Assembly: GCF_900101595.1 (NCBI RefSeq) | Contig: NZ_FMYY01000007.1 | Location: 1 to 64,000 of the forward strand | DNA from: Paenibacillus sp. cl123 | Lineage (GTDB): Bacteria; Bacillota; Bacilli; Paenibacillales; NBRC-103111 | DNA: 64,000 bases | Direction: 5' to 3' | In this document: positions 44,993-53,637 of the stretch, in pieces | Layout of the letters: the number at the start of each line of letters is the position of its first letter | Position numbering within the stretch: the stretch's first letter is position 1 | Notes under the pieces: generated by a model | The model's database searches: none | What the model was told of the DNA's origin: nothing | Seen by the model: the letters and a program-made list of their open reading frames with translations, nothing else | Position numbers and translations under genes: made by a program

Positions 44993-46759
44993 TTATGTCA
45001 TGTCCAGCGGCAGTATTAACGATAGTCTGGCTCCCTGGCCCGCTTCGCTTTCCACGCGCAGCCCGTATGCCGGGCCGAAGCTTTGGCGCAGTCTCTGATG
45101 CACGTTGCGCAGCCCGATCCGGTAAGCGTCTTCGGGCTGATCGGGGGCATCCAGCCTTTCCCTGATCGCCGCAAGCTGTTCCGGCGCGATGCCCGGCCCG
45201 TTATCCTCGACGGTCAGCGTAAATCCGCTTTCCCGGCCAAGCACGGCCCGTATCGCAATATGGATGCTGCCGGCGCTTGGCTCCAGCGCATGAACGATGG
45301 CGTTTTCGACCAGCGTCTGCAAAGACAGCTTCGGCACTCCGATGCGATGGAGCGGTCTGGGCACTGCAAGGCTGTAGGACAGACGGTCGGCGAAGCGGAA
45401 CGCCTGAATTTTCAAATACGTCTCCACGATATCCAGTTCCTCGGCCAGCGTGACCATCTGGCCGCTCTTGCCAAGCACGTTGCGGAACGATCTGGCGAGC
45501 AGCGTGACGATTTCCGCGTTTTCGCGGTCGCCCTTCTCCAGCAAATTGCCGCGAATCGCGTTCAGCGTGTTGAACAGATAATGAGGGTTCACTTGCGTTT
45601 GCAGCGCATAGAGCTGCGATTCCTTGGTCCGAAGCTCAAGCTCCTGGCGTTCCAGCTTCGATTCGTACACTTCCGTTATCAATCGCTGCATGCGGCCGAC
45701 CATCTCGTTGAATCTTCTTCCGAGCTGGCTGACCTCGTCATTGCCTTCGACGGCTTCGATCGGCTGCAAGTTTTCGATATCCGTTTTTCTCATCTTAACG
45801 GACAACCCGATCAGCCTTCTCGTCAAACCCGACGTGATCAAGTAATTGACAATCACGAACAATCCGATGGCTACGAGCAGCAACAGCAAAGCCGTAGCGC
45901 GCATTTCGCGCGCTCCCATGGCAAGCTGGTTCAGCGGAGTCAGCGATACGATCCGGATGCCTCTGACGCTATTGCGGGACTGCAATGTCCGTTCGGCGGC
46001 CCAATATTCCTTGCCGTCCTCCCGTACTACTCTTCCGGTCTCCACCGGGCTGCCGTCCGCATAGAACCACTGGTCCTCCAAGCGGCCGCCGAACGCTCCG
46101 GCCTCGGAGCTGTCGAAGACGATGCCCCCGTCGGGCAAGCTGACGACAAGCCGGCTTTGCGAGCTGTCCAGCCTTACGAATGCCTCCAGCAATCGCACGT
46201 CCACATCAATGGCTGCGAACAGGCAGGCCCGCTGGCTGTGATGATTCAGCCGCTGCGTCAGCCTCAGAATCTGTTCTTCATTGTCTTCCCGCACTCCGCT
46301 CCATGAACGAATAGAGCGGAATTTCGGCTCGGAGGCCGGATAGCAGCTGCTTGCAATTTGCAAAGGCAAGGCGTCCAGCGGTTTGATGTCTCCGATCCAA
46401 TAATTCGGATTGTTCGAATATAAGGTCAAATTTCGGATTTCCTTGGTGGAACGTATGGATTGAAGCAGCGGAAATACCCGTTCGAAGTAAGCCGAATGAA
46501 GGTCGCTAATCGAATGGAAGGGACGCAGCAGCTGCTCCTGCAAACCGTCGTCCATATACAACAAGTCCGCGATTTGCTCATAGGATCCCAGAAAGTTGTC
46601 CATGTTCTCCGCCAGCTGCGACAAGGAGTTCCGGTTGTTCTCCTCGATCTTTGCCAGAACGGCCTGCCGGCTGTAATGCTCGAATACGAAGGTCAAAGAA
46701 ACGAGAAGCAGGATGACTACGATGCTGTTCGTCAGAAACAGCTTGCTTCGTATACTCAT
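44993..46759 (-). CDS. YesM-type sensor histidine kinase
   Basis: A 588-residue membrane kinase: N-terminal helix (LTNSIVVILLLVSLTFVF), a large extracellular sensing domain (about 35-285), second helix (TALLLLLVAIGLFVIVNYLI), HAMP domain (about 305-360), the His_kinase phosphoacceptor box LQTQVNPHYLFNTLNAIRGN and an ATPase domain (VEDNGPGIAPEQ). It senses an extracellular signal, presumably a saccharide or cell-surface cue linked to the importer, and phosphorylates the YesN partner. Confidence 0.93.
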   Translation of the reverse strand: MSIRSKLFLTNSIVVILLLVSLTFVFEHYSRQAVLAKIEENNRNSLSQLAENMDNFLGSYEQIADLLYMDDGLQEQLLRPFHSISDLHSAYFERVFPLLQSIRSTKEIRNLTLYSNNPNYWIGDIKPLDALPLQIASSCYPASEPKFRSIRSWSGVREDNEEQILRLTQRLNHHSQRACLFAAIDVDVRLLEAFVRLDSSQSRLVVSLPDGGIVFDSSEAGAFGGRLEDQWFYADGSPVETGRVVREDGKEYWAAERTLQSRNSVRGIRIVSLTPLNQLAMGAREMRATALLLLLVAIGLFVIVNYLITSGLTRRLIGLSVKMRKTDIENLQPIEAVEGNDEVSQLGRRFNEMVGRMQRLITEVYESKLERQELELRTKESQLYALQTQVNPHYLFNTLNAIRGNLLEKGDRENAEIVTLLARSFRNVLGKSGQMVTLAEELDIVETYLKIQAFRFADRLSYSLAVPRPLHRIGVPKLSLQTLVENAIVHALEPSAGSIHIAIRAVLGRESGFTLTVEDNGPGIAPEQLAAIRERLDAPDQPEDAYRIGLRNVHQRLRQSFGPAYGLRVESEAGQGARLSLILPLDMT

Positions 46760-46786
46760 CCCGCTCCCCTCCTTCTTCCTTCGTAT

Positions 46787-48457
46787 TTACTTCATTATGG
46801 CGCTGTAGCGGTCCGTGGCCGATTTCCACAATGCCGTGTACTTGTCCTCCACCGTGCGGGCCCCGGCTTGCTCCAGCGCCGCCACATAGCGGGTCCATAC
46901 CTGCTCGAACTGCTCCTGCGTCTTGGAGAATACGAGATTGGCCGATTCCTTCAGCCAGATTTGCTCAATCCGCGCCAGTTCCCCGCGCGTATCCTCCAGC
47001 TCGCCAAGCTGGCCAAGCGACGCCGGAATGTAGTTCAGTTCAGGCAGGAAGTCCGACCACACTTCCTTGCCGTATTGGCTCAGCACTTCGTTCGTTCTGT
47101 CGTCATAACCGCTTTTGACCGATTCCTTCGTTGTTGGAGTGGCATAGTCGCCGTCTCCCAGCTTCGTGCCGTGGGCAAAATACATGGACGTTCCATAGAA
47201 AATGCTGCCGTGCTCGCTCCAAAGCGCGTCCGGATTGTTGGCGAGCTGCTGCTTGTACGATTCCGTTACGGCGCGTTTGCCGTCTTTCACCTCGTAATGG
47301 ACGCCTTCGATGCCCCAGTTGATCAGAATTTGCGCTTCGTCGGAGAACATGTAATCCAGCAGCTTGATCGCTTCTTCGGGATGCTTCGAATTGGCCGAGA
47401 TCGCCCAGTTCCAGTTGGAGCGCGTCTTCAGCGACGCAAACGTGTTGTTCTCCATGTTCTTGTCGAGCAGCAGCGGGAAGTAAGCGAACAGGTTGCCGGT
47501 ATCGCCGGAGGCGCGCATCACCTTCTCGACTTCCGGCTGAACGTACCAATCCGGGAAATAACCGGCCAGCACGCGGCCTTCCGTTATTTTTTTGGTCATG
47601 CCGTCGTTGTTCAGGGTGAAAAATTCGATGTCGAGCATGCCCGCATTATAAAGCTTGTTCAGAAAAGAATAGTAGCTTTTCAACTCTTGCGAATCGTAGA
47701 TCAGTTTGGCGTTGTTGTCGTCGTCGATTTTGAACTTCCCGTGATCCGTCAGGCCGGAAGCCGCAAAGACCGGGGCGCTCAAATTTTCGCCGCCTTTATT
47801 GTTATAGCTGAATCCCGAAAACGGAATCATCTTTTTGCCGTCGATTGTGGGATGCTTCTCGTAGTAGGCCTTCAGCACCTCGAACAATTGGTCGAGCGTC
47901 TTAATCTCCGGATAGCCGGCATCTTCCAGCACGTCGTAGCGAACGGCGAACGAAGCTTGCTGCTGCGGCGCCGCCTCCGTCGAAATGTTCGGCACGTACA
48001 GCGAATAGATATGACCGTCCTCATCCTTTAGCAGATCAAAGTATTCGCCGTATTTCGCCTTGATGTTCGTCCCGTATTCCTCGATCAGATCTTCCAAAGG
48101 AAGGATAGCGCCCGCGTCTCGGTATTTGGCAATATAGTCCGGCTTCAAGACCAGCGTGTCCTTCGGATAATCGCCGGAAGCAAGCCATACGTCGAACTTC
48201 TGGTTGCGGTCGCCCGTCACGGTTACGAGGTCGAATTTGACGTTCGTTCGCTTGGCCAGCTCTTGCATGACAGGATTGTCCGCCGTCAGGTTGGGGAATA
48301 AATTGGCCGATTGAATGACAACCGGCTCTTTCGGCTGGTCGCCGCCCGTTCCCGCTCCACCGCTATTGGAGGCGGCCGGGTCGTTGTTCCCTTCCGAACA
48401 AGCGGACACAAGCCCTGCAAGCAACGCCAAAGTTAGAATAATCAAACTTTTCTTCAT
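46787..48457 (-). CDS. Extracellular solute-binding lipoprotein of a carbohydrate ABC importer (LplA-like)
   Basis: A 556-residue protein with lipoprotein signal MKKSLIILTLALLAGLVSAC (lipobox VSAC, Cys at 20), then a Ser/Gly linker and a family 1-like binding domain. ATG at 48457 has AAGGG 7 nt upstream. Long size and neighbours (two permeases, YesM/YesN) match the LplABC group, which takes up oligosaccharides. It lies 55 bp after the second permease. Confidence 0.92.
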   Translation of the reverse strand: MKKSLIILTLALLAGLVSACSEGNNDPAASNSGGAGTGGDQPKEPVVIQSANLFPNLTADNPVMQELAKRTNVKFDLVTVTGDRNQKFDVWLASGDYPKDTLVLKPDYIAKYRDAGAILPLEDLIEEYGTNIKAKYGEYFDLLKDEDGHIYSLYVPNISTEAAPQQQASFAVRYDVLEDAGYPEIKTLDQLFEVLKAYYEKHPTIDGKKMIPFSGFSYNNKGGENLSAPVFAASGLTDHGKFKIDDDNNAKLIYDSQELKSYYSFLNKLYNAGMLDIEFFTLNNDGMTKKITEGRVLAGYFPDWYVQPEVEKVMRASGDTGNLFAYFPLLLDKNMENNTFASLKTRSNWNWAISANSKHPEEAIKLLDYMFSDEAQILINWGIEGVHYEVKDGKRAVTESYKQQLANNPDALWSEHGSIFYGTSMYFAHGTKLGDGDYATPTTKESVKSGYDDRTNEVLSQYGKEVWSDFLPELNYIPASLGQLGELEDTRGELARIEQIWLKESANLVFSKTQEQFEQVWTRYVAALEQAGARTVEDKYTALWKSATDRYSAIMK

Positions 48458-48512
48458 ACGAACACCCTTCCCCATTTGTATTATTATATCAGACGAGTTG
48501 TCCCGATTGATA

Positions 48513-49403
48513 TCATTCTTTCATAGCCCCAAGCGTCATGCCTTGAATGAAGTAGCGCTGCATGAACGGGTAAACGAACAGAATCGGGACGGTCACGACG
48601 ATGGTCATCGTGGCGCGGATCGCCTGCGGCGTTGTTACGCGCATCAGCGCGTCGTCTCCGCCTTGTCCGGGGCTGGCGGATATTTGCTCCGTCGACTGCA
48701 GTAATATTTTCATCAGCTCGTATTGAAGCAGCGTCAAACTTTCTTTGCTGTTGTACAGGAAGTTGTCGAACCAGGCGTTCCAATGGCCGACCGCAATGAA
48801 CAACGTAATGGTCGCGATCACGGGAAGGCTGATCGGGATAACGACCCGGAACAGCGTCTGCCATTCGCTTGCGCCGTCCAGCTTGGCCGATTCGATGAGC
48901 CCTTCGGGCAGCTGATCGAAGTAGCTGCGCATGATCATGACGTTAAAAGCTCCGATAAGGCCCGGGATGATATAAACCAGGAACGTGTTCGTAAGTCCGA
49001 AGTTTTTGATCATCAGATAATAGGGAATCAACCCTCCGTTGACGTACATGCTGACCACAATGATCGAATTGAGCGGCCTGCGAAGCATAAAGTCGCGGCG
49101 GCTCAGGGCATAAGCGACCATCGTGGTGCAAACGACCGACAACGTCGTGCCGATCAGCGTTCTGGCGATGGAAAGGCCCGCCGCTGAGTAAATACGATCG
49201 TTCCGGAAGATAAGAACGTAATTATCGAGCGTAAAATGACGCGGCCAAAAATAAATGCCGCCGCGCAGCGTATCCAGCGATTCGTTCAGCGAGATGGCGA
49301 ATAGATTCCAGAACGGATACAGCGTCGCGAACCCGAGAACCAGCAGAAATAAATAGTTCAATCCGTGAAACAAAGCGCTTCCGGCGCTCAGCCTGCTTCT
49401 CAT
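48513..49403 (-). CDS. Carbohydrate ABC transporter permease (LplC/YtcP-like)
   Basis: A 296-residue protein with six hydrophobic segments and the EAA loop LPEGLIESAKLDGASEWQTL followed by VVIPISLPVIATITLFI. ATG at 49403 follows GGAGGGAAGG; an upstream in-frame Met has none. No ATPase gene is in the cluster, as usual for Lpl-type importers that share a multitask MsmX-like ATPase. Confidence 0.93.
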   Translation of the reverse strand: MRSRLSAGSALFHGLNYLFLLVLGFATLYPFWNLFAISLNESLDTLRGGIYFWPRHFTLDNYVLIFRNDRIYSAAGLSIARTLIGTTLSVVCTTMVAYALSRRDFMLRRPLNSIIVVSMYVNGGLIPYYLMIKNFGLTNTFLVYIIPGLIGAFNVMIMRSYFDQLPEGLIESAKLDGASEWQTLFRVVIPISLPVIATITLFIAVGHWNAWFDNFLYNSKESLTLLQYELMKILLQSTEQISASPGQGGDDALMRVTTPQAIRATMTIVVTVPILFVYPFMQRYFIQGMTLGAMKE

Positions 49404-49422
49404 ATCCTTCCCTCCACTCCCG

Positions 49423-50391
49423 TCAGAGCACGGTAGATTGGCCGATTCGCTTCGCCAACGCGTTAACGAGCAGCACAAGTGTAATGCTGACCACCGATTT
49501 GAACATGCTGATCGCCGTACCGTAGGAATAATCGCCGATCTTCATCGCATAATCGAGTGCGTACAAATCCAGTACTTGCGAATATTCCATAACAAGGCTG
49601 TTGCCCAGCAGCATCTGGGATTCGTAGCCGGTGGACAGCAGGTTGCCTGTGTTCAGAATGAGCAGAATAACCGCCGTTGGCAAAAGGCCGGGCAAAGAGA
49701 TATGCCACATTTTGCGGAAACGGCCGGCGCCGTCCACCTCGGCGGCTTCGTACAAAGCGGGATTGATGCCCGCAAGCACGGCCAAATAAATGATCGTGCT
49801 CCACCCGAGCTCCTTCCACAAGCCGACCAGCGTATGAATGACCCAGAACCACTTCTCTTTCGCAAAGAAATACAGCGGTTCGTCAATCGCTCCAAGCCAC
49901 AGGAGCAATTCGTTGAGTGGCCCTCCGTCGGGAGACAGGACGAACGTAATGATGCTGGCGATAACGACCCAGGACACGAAATGGGGAATGTACGTAATCG
50001 TCTGAATCGTCCGTTTGAAGACGCGCGCCCGGACTTCATTCAGCAGCAAAGCGAGCAGAATCGCGCCGACAAAGTTCGTGACCAGATTCATGGCGCTCAT
50101 CGCAAGCGTATTCCGAAGTACAATATGGAACCAATCGTCGGTGAACATCTTGCGGAATTGGCTAAGTCCGACAAATTCGCTTCCAAAGATGCCGAGGGGT
50201 ATCGAATACTTCTGAAACGACATAATCCAGCCCCATAACGGGGCATACGTAAATACGGCCAGCACGCCCACGAACGGTAAGGACATTAGAATAAGCTGAT
50301 ATTGGCCAAGCAGCTTCTTCCACTTTCCGGGCCGTCTCGTTAGCTGCCCGAACGCTTCCGGCTTCTTGCTTGCTGCAGTCTGTACGATGAT
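49423..50391 (-). CDS. Carbohydrate ABC transporter permease (LplB-like), apparent non-canonical start
   Basis: The EAA loop (LYEAAEVDGAGRFRKMWHI) and six membrane spans identify an LplB-type permease. The first canonical start is ATG at 50286 (287 residues), which begins inside the first membrane span. The frame stays open upstream to an in-frame TAA, coding for the expected basic N-terminus (TRRPGKWKKLLGQYQLIL), but has no ATG, GTG or TTG. A strong GGAGGAG site lies 2-5 nt before two ATC codons (50386-50391). From there the protein has 322 residues, normal for the family. Either an ATC start or a sequence error is likely. Confidence 0.8.
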   Translation of the reverse strand: MIVQTAASKKPEAFGQLTRRPGKWKKLLGQYQLILMSLPFVGVLAVFTYAPLWGWIMSFQKYSIPLGIFGSEFVGLSQFRKMFTDDWFHIVLRNTLAMSAMNLVTNFVGAILLALLLNEVRARVFKRTIQTITYIPHFVSWVVIASIITFVLSPDGGPLNELLLWLGAIDEPLYFFAKEKWFWVIHTLVGLWKELGWSTIIYLAVLAGINPALYEAAEVDGAGRFRKMWHISLPGLLPTAVILLILNTGNLLSTGYESQMLLGNSLVMEYSQVLDLYALDYAMKIGDYSYGTAISMFKSVVSITLVLLVNALAKRIGQSTVL

Positions 50392-50401
50392 GTCTCCTCC
50401 T

Positions 50402-53173
50402 CTACTTTATTGACTTCGACGTCGACGTCGACGGAACGTTGTAAGACAGCCGCACTTCGCTGACTCTGGGCGTGCTTCCGCTATTGATGGCGCCGAGCGC
50501 CAGCCGGTATTGCGCCCAACGTCCCTTGACGGGCCTCGCCATGGCGGTGTGTCCGTTCCCGAACCACGTCCCGGCTCCCTCGTCTCCTTGCCAAGGCTGC
50601 GACGGCAGGTCTTCCTCCCGGTCCGCGACGCGAATTTGCGCTTTGACCCACGTTTTCGGCGGGATGTCGGCAATCCAGGAAATGCCTGCGAGCTCAGCCC
50701 CATCAGGCAGCGCGATCGTTCTCGATTCGTAATATTCCTCCGGACCGCGATCCATCACATTGCCGATATCGGAATGCGTCATGCCGTGCGGACCGTTCGT
50801 CGGCAGCCGGGTTATATCGCTCTCCGAGAAGCCGTTGGGACCGTTCCACCAGACGAAGGACATGCCGGGATGATTGCCGTACGTCTTGTGGTTGGCCATG
50901 GCCAGGTCGACATAGCCGTCTTCGTTGAAGTCGGCGGCCAGCGCTCCTGCGGCGGAATGGCCGAACAGACGCGTACGATTGTCCGCGGAGAAACGCCCGC
51001 CCGGCTCTCCCCAATAAATATAGGAGTCGATATCGCGGGTGCGCGTGCCGTGGTAGCAGGCAACGAAAATATCCAGAATGCCGTCGTTGTTAAAATCGGC
51101 CACGGCCAGATCGGCCGCGAAATGGGCGGGCAGCTCCGTCCTGCGGTCGTTGGAGAACCCTTCGGGACCGCCCCAATAGATGTACACGAACGTTGCGTAA
51201 GGATCGCCCTGGTCGGGGCCTTTGAACCCGCCGACGATCAGGTCGAGCCAGCCGTTCCCGGTCAAATCGGCCGCGCGGGAGCTAATGCCCGCGCCTTCCG
51301 GAAGAAGGGTGCGCCGCCCGATGTCGAAGCCCTCCGGCCCTCCCCATAAAATAAGCAGATCGTCCGTCGCCCCGCAGTCCGGTGCGACCAGATCCAGCCA
51401 GCCGTCATTATTCAGATCCGCAAGCGTCATAAATCTGGGCTGCCTGTAAACAACTCCGTCTGCAACAAGCGGAATGCGAACGGGAGCGTCGACGAAGCCG
51501 GCTTCCGAACCATAGAAGATGAGCAGTTCGTCATTGTTGTGGCCAGCTACGATCAAGTCGAGCCAGCCGTCGCGATTGAGGTCGGCGCAGCAGCTGTTCA
51601 TCGAGTGCCTGGTCGGCAATTCGACGCGTTTGTCCGTGCGGAATCCGTCCGGACCGTTGTAGTACACGAACGAGCCGTTATCGAGATGCATCGCGTTTTC
51701 GTTGCTGTTGGCCATGAAAATATCCGGATAGCCGTCATCGTCGAAATCGCAGATGCGGAGCTCCGTCGCGGCCCATCCAGGCAATTCCAGTCTGCGCTCG
51801 GGCGAGAAGCCTTCCGGTCCGCCAAGGTAGAGATATACCGGCACGTCCCCCAATATGCGATTGGTCAAATGATTGAGGAAAATAACCTGCGGACGTTCCG
51901 CATCCATCGCTTTCGCCACGAAAGCCCCTGCCGCGCAATGCGTCTCCAGCCGGATCGGTTCCGGCAGCAGACCACCCGGAGAACCTCTGTAAATAAGCGA
52001 TTCGAACGAATAAAGATGGTCCGTCTTGTCCTGGCAGACGATAATATCCGAGCAGCCGTTGCCGCTCAGATCGGCTGCGACGACATCCGCTGCGCTGCGT
52101 GTAACGAACGGGGTGCGCCGATCCTCGGAGTAACCCGACTCCGAATCCCAATAAATCCATGAGCGCTCGATTCCGTCTTCGCCCGCTTGCCTGGAGGAAA
52201 GAATCAAATCTTCGCCGCCTCTGCCGCGCACATCGCCTACGCTTACACCCGTTACGGGGCCGCTGTCCAGTACGAGCGGCCGCCCGATCCGGCGGTCCGG
52301 CAGAATGGGGATGAGCAAAACTTGTTCGTCCCGGCAAGCGAACAGATGAGACGTTCCTTTCAGCTTTACCGCTTTAAGCTTTGGCGCTGCCGGTACGCTG
52401 AATACGAACAGACTGCCCGCCCCCGCGCCGCTTGCGGCGCTGTCAAGACCCGCGTCCAACGCTTGCTCTCCCGTCAGGCTAGGATCCAGCCACGTTCGGT
52501 TATCCGCCCGAATCCCTTCGGGGCCCCCCCAATAGATGACCAACCGGCTGTTGCCCGTACGAACGGCCAAATCGTCGAATCCGTCGCCGTCCAAGTCCAT
52601 GGAGACCAGCGAATCCAGCGTATGGTCCAGCTCGAGATCAACGTATCCTTTGGTCCGAAAACCGCTTGGCTCCTGATAGAAGATCCGAAGCTGTCCAAAG
52701 CTTATGAAAGCGATATCCTTCCTTCCGTCTCCGTTGAAGTCGCCGATGGCGACGCTTATTGCCGACGGCGCCCATAGCTGGAGCATCCGTTTCGAGCTGT
52801 AGCCTTCCGGCGAACCGTAATAGACTTGCGCATAAGCGTAATTGGAAGCGCCGTTGTATTGGTTGGCGATGACCAGATCGTCGTAGCCGTCGTTGTTCAA
52901 ATCGGCGACCGCCCCTGCGAACGCGCCCTCGGACGGGATTTCGATCCGCTCCCCGCCTTCCAGCGGATTAGCGTATACATAAGCCGGAACCCTCACTCCG
53001 TCATCATGGGAGTTGGCGAATGGCAAGTCGACGTATCCGTCCCCGTTGACGTCGAACAAATGAATCCGCTGCACAATGCCTTTTTTCGACACGTACAGGT
53101 TGTGACCCGCATTCCCGAACGTTCCTTGGCTGAAAGCCTCAAACCCTCTATCTTGAATGAATCCTTGCTTCAT
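50402..53173 (-). CDS. Large FG-GAP/VCBS-repeat beta-propeller protein without signal peptide
   Basis: A 923-residue protein with at least eleven calcium-binding-type loops of the DxDxDG kind (DVNGDGYVD, DLNNDGYDD, DFNGDGRKD, DLDGDGFDD, DFDDDGYPD, DLNRDGWLD and others), each followed by a YWGGPEGF-like strand. This is an integrin-alpha-like propeller array, enough for one or two propellers. A beta-sandwich-like C-terminus follows (from about 830). There is no signal peptide or lipobox, and no in-frame extension upstream that supplies one. GAGGGG precedes the ATG. It heads the ABC importer operon, 10 bp before the LplB-like gene. Function unknown; glycan binding is a guess. Confidence 0.8.
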   Translation of the reverse strand: MKQGFIQDRGFEAFSQGTFGNAGHNLYVSKKGIVQRIHLFDVNGDGYVDLPFANSHDDGVRVPAYVYANPLEGGERIEIPSEGAFAGAVADLNNDGYDDLVIANQYNGASNYAYAQVYYGSPEGYSSKRMLQLWAPSAISVAIGDFNGDGRKDIAFISFGQLRIFYQEPSGFRTKGYVDLELDHTLDSLVSMDLDGDGFDDLAVRTGNSRLVIYWGGPEGIRADNRTWLDPSLTGEQALDAGLDSAASGAGAGSLFVFSVPAAPKLKAVKLKGTSHLFACRDEQVLLIPILPDRRIGRPLVLDSGPVTGVSVGDVRGRGGEDLILSSRQAGEDGIERSWIYWDSESGYSEDRRTPFVTRSAADVVAADLSGNGCSDIIVCQDKTDHLYSFESLIYRGSPGGLLPEPIRLETHCAAGAFVAKAMDAERPQVIFLNHLTNRILGDVPVYLYLGGPEGFSPERRLELPGWAATELRICDFDDDGYPDIFMANSNENAMHLDNGSFVYYNGPDGFRTDKRVELPTRHSMNSCCADLNRDGWLDLIVAGHNNDELLIFYGSEAGFVDAPVRIPLVADGVVYRQPRFMTLADLNNDGWLDLVAPDCGATDDLLILWGGPEGFDIGRRTLLPEGAGISSRAADLTGNGWLDLIVGGFKGPDQGDPYATFVYIYWGGPEGFSNDRRTELPAHFAADLAVADFNNDGILDIFVACYHGTRTRDIDSYIYWGEPGGRFSADNRTRLFGHSAAGALAADFNEDGYVDLAMANHKTYGNHPGMSFVWWNGPNGFSESDITRLPTNGPHGMTHSDIGNVMDRGPEEYYESRTIALPDGAELAGISWIADIPPKTWVKAQIRVADREEDLPSQPWQGDEGAGTWFGNGHTAMARPVKGRWAQYRLALGAINSGSTPRVSEVRLSYNVPSTSTSKSIK

Positions 53174-53247
53174 GGTAGCGTCCCCTCTTCCTGTGCGGTC
53201 CCGATGAGATCATGTCCTGCCCGCTGCATCGTTTCGTTTACAATTTC

Positions 53248-53315
53248 ACTATATAGAAAAGCGAGGGCGGCGAAACCCCGGGAACTTTCAGAAGATGACA
53301 GGAGTACTTTCAGAA
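53248..53315 (-). promoter_or_regulatory. YesN-type promoter P1 for the FG-GAP/ABC importer operon
   Basis: On the minus strand a perfect direct repeat TTCTGAAAGT occurs twice, 22 nt apart (two helical turns), followed by a TATAGT -10 at 53248-53253 and no good -35. This is the arrangement expected of an AraC-type activator and matches P2 at 43304-43372. Confidence 0.65.
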
Positions 53316-53440
53316 TATCGCGGGACCATGCAGGCGGCATCCGCCTGGGCATCTCGACTTAGCAAGGCGAAGCCCGATCTGGTTACGATCGGCAAGGCGC
53401 TTGGCGAGGCATCGCCATCAGCGCATACGCGATTTGCTGG
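53295..53440 (+). pseudogene. Possible remnant of a class III aminotransferase
   Basis: A plus-strand frame contains AKPDLVTIGKALGEA, resembling the PLP-Lys segment of class III aminotransferases (PDLVTLGKALG). It has no start, no flanking domain and breaks off at once. It overlaps promoter P1. The match is short and could be chance. Confidence 0.25.
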
Positions 53441-53536
53441 CCAAGCACGGAATCCATGTCGTCTATGTCGAAATAATCGAAAGCACGCATATGCTGCGCA
53501 TGATGGATGCCGTCGGCTCCCGCTCGCATTGCCGAA

Positions 53537-53571
53537 ATAAAAAAAGCAAAGCCCCACACTTTGTGTGAAGC
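53537..53571 (-). terminator. Terminator after maf
   Basis: GCTTCACAC and GTGTGGGGC pair (9 bp with G-U) around AAA, followed by a TTTGCTTTTTTT tract on the minus strand, about 67 nt after the maf stop. Confidence 0.75.
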
Positions 53572-53637
53572 CCTGCCTTCGCTCGAGATATACGAAAAAG
53601 GTGCCAAATATTTTTAGCGCCTTCCGTTGTGTAAACG

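Noticed and set aside
53170-53352. 60-residue minus-strand reading frame overlapping the FG-GAP gene start
   Set aside because: It spans the proposed promoter P1, lacks a ribosome site and resembles no family. Its ATGA overlap with the FG-GAP gene is probably chance.
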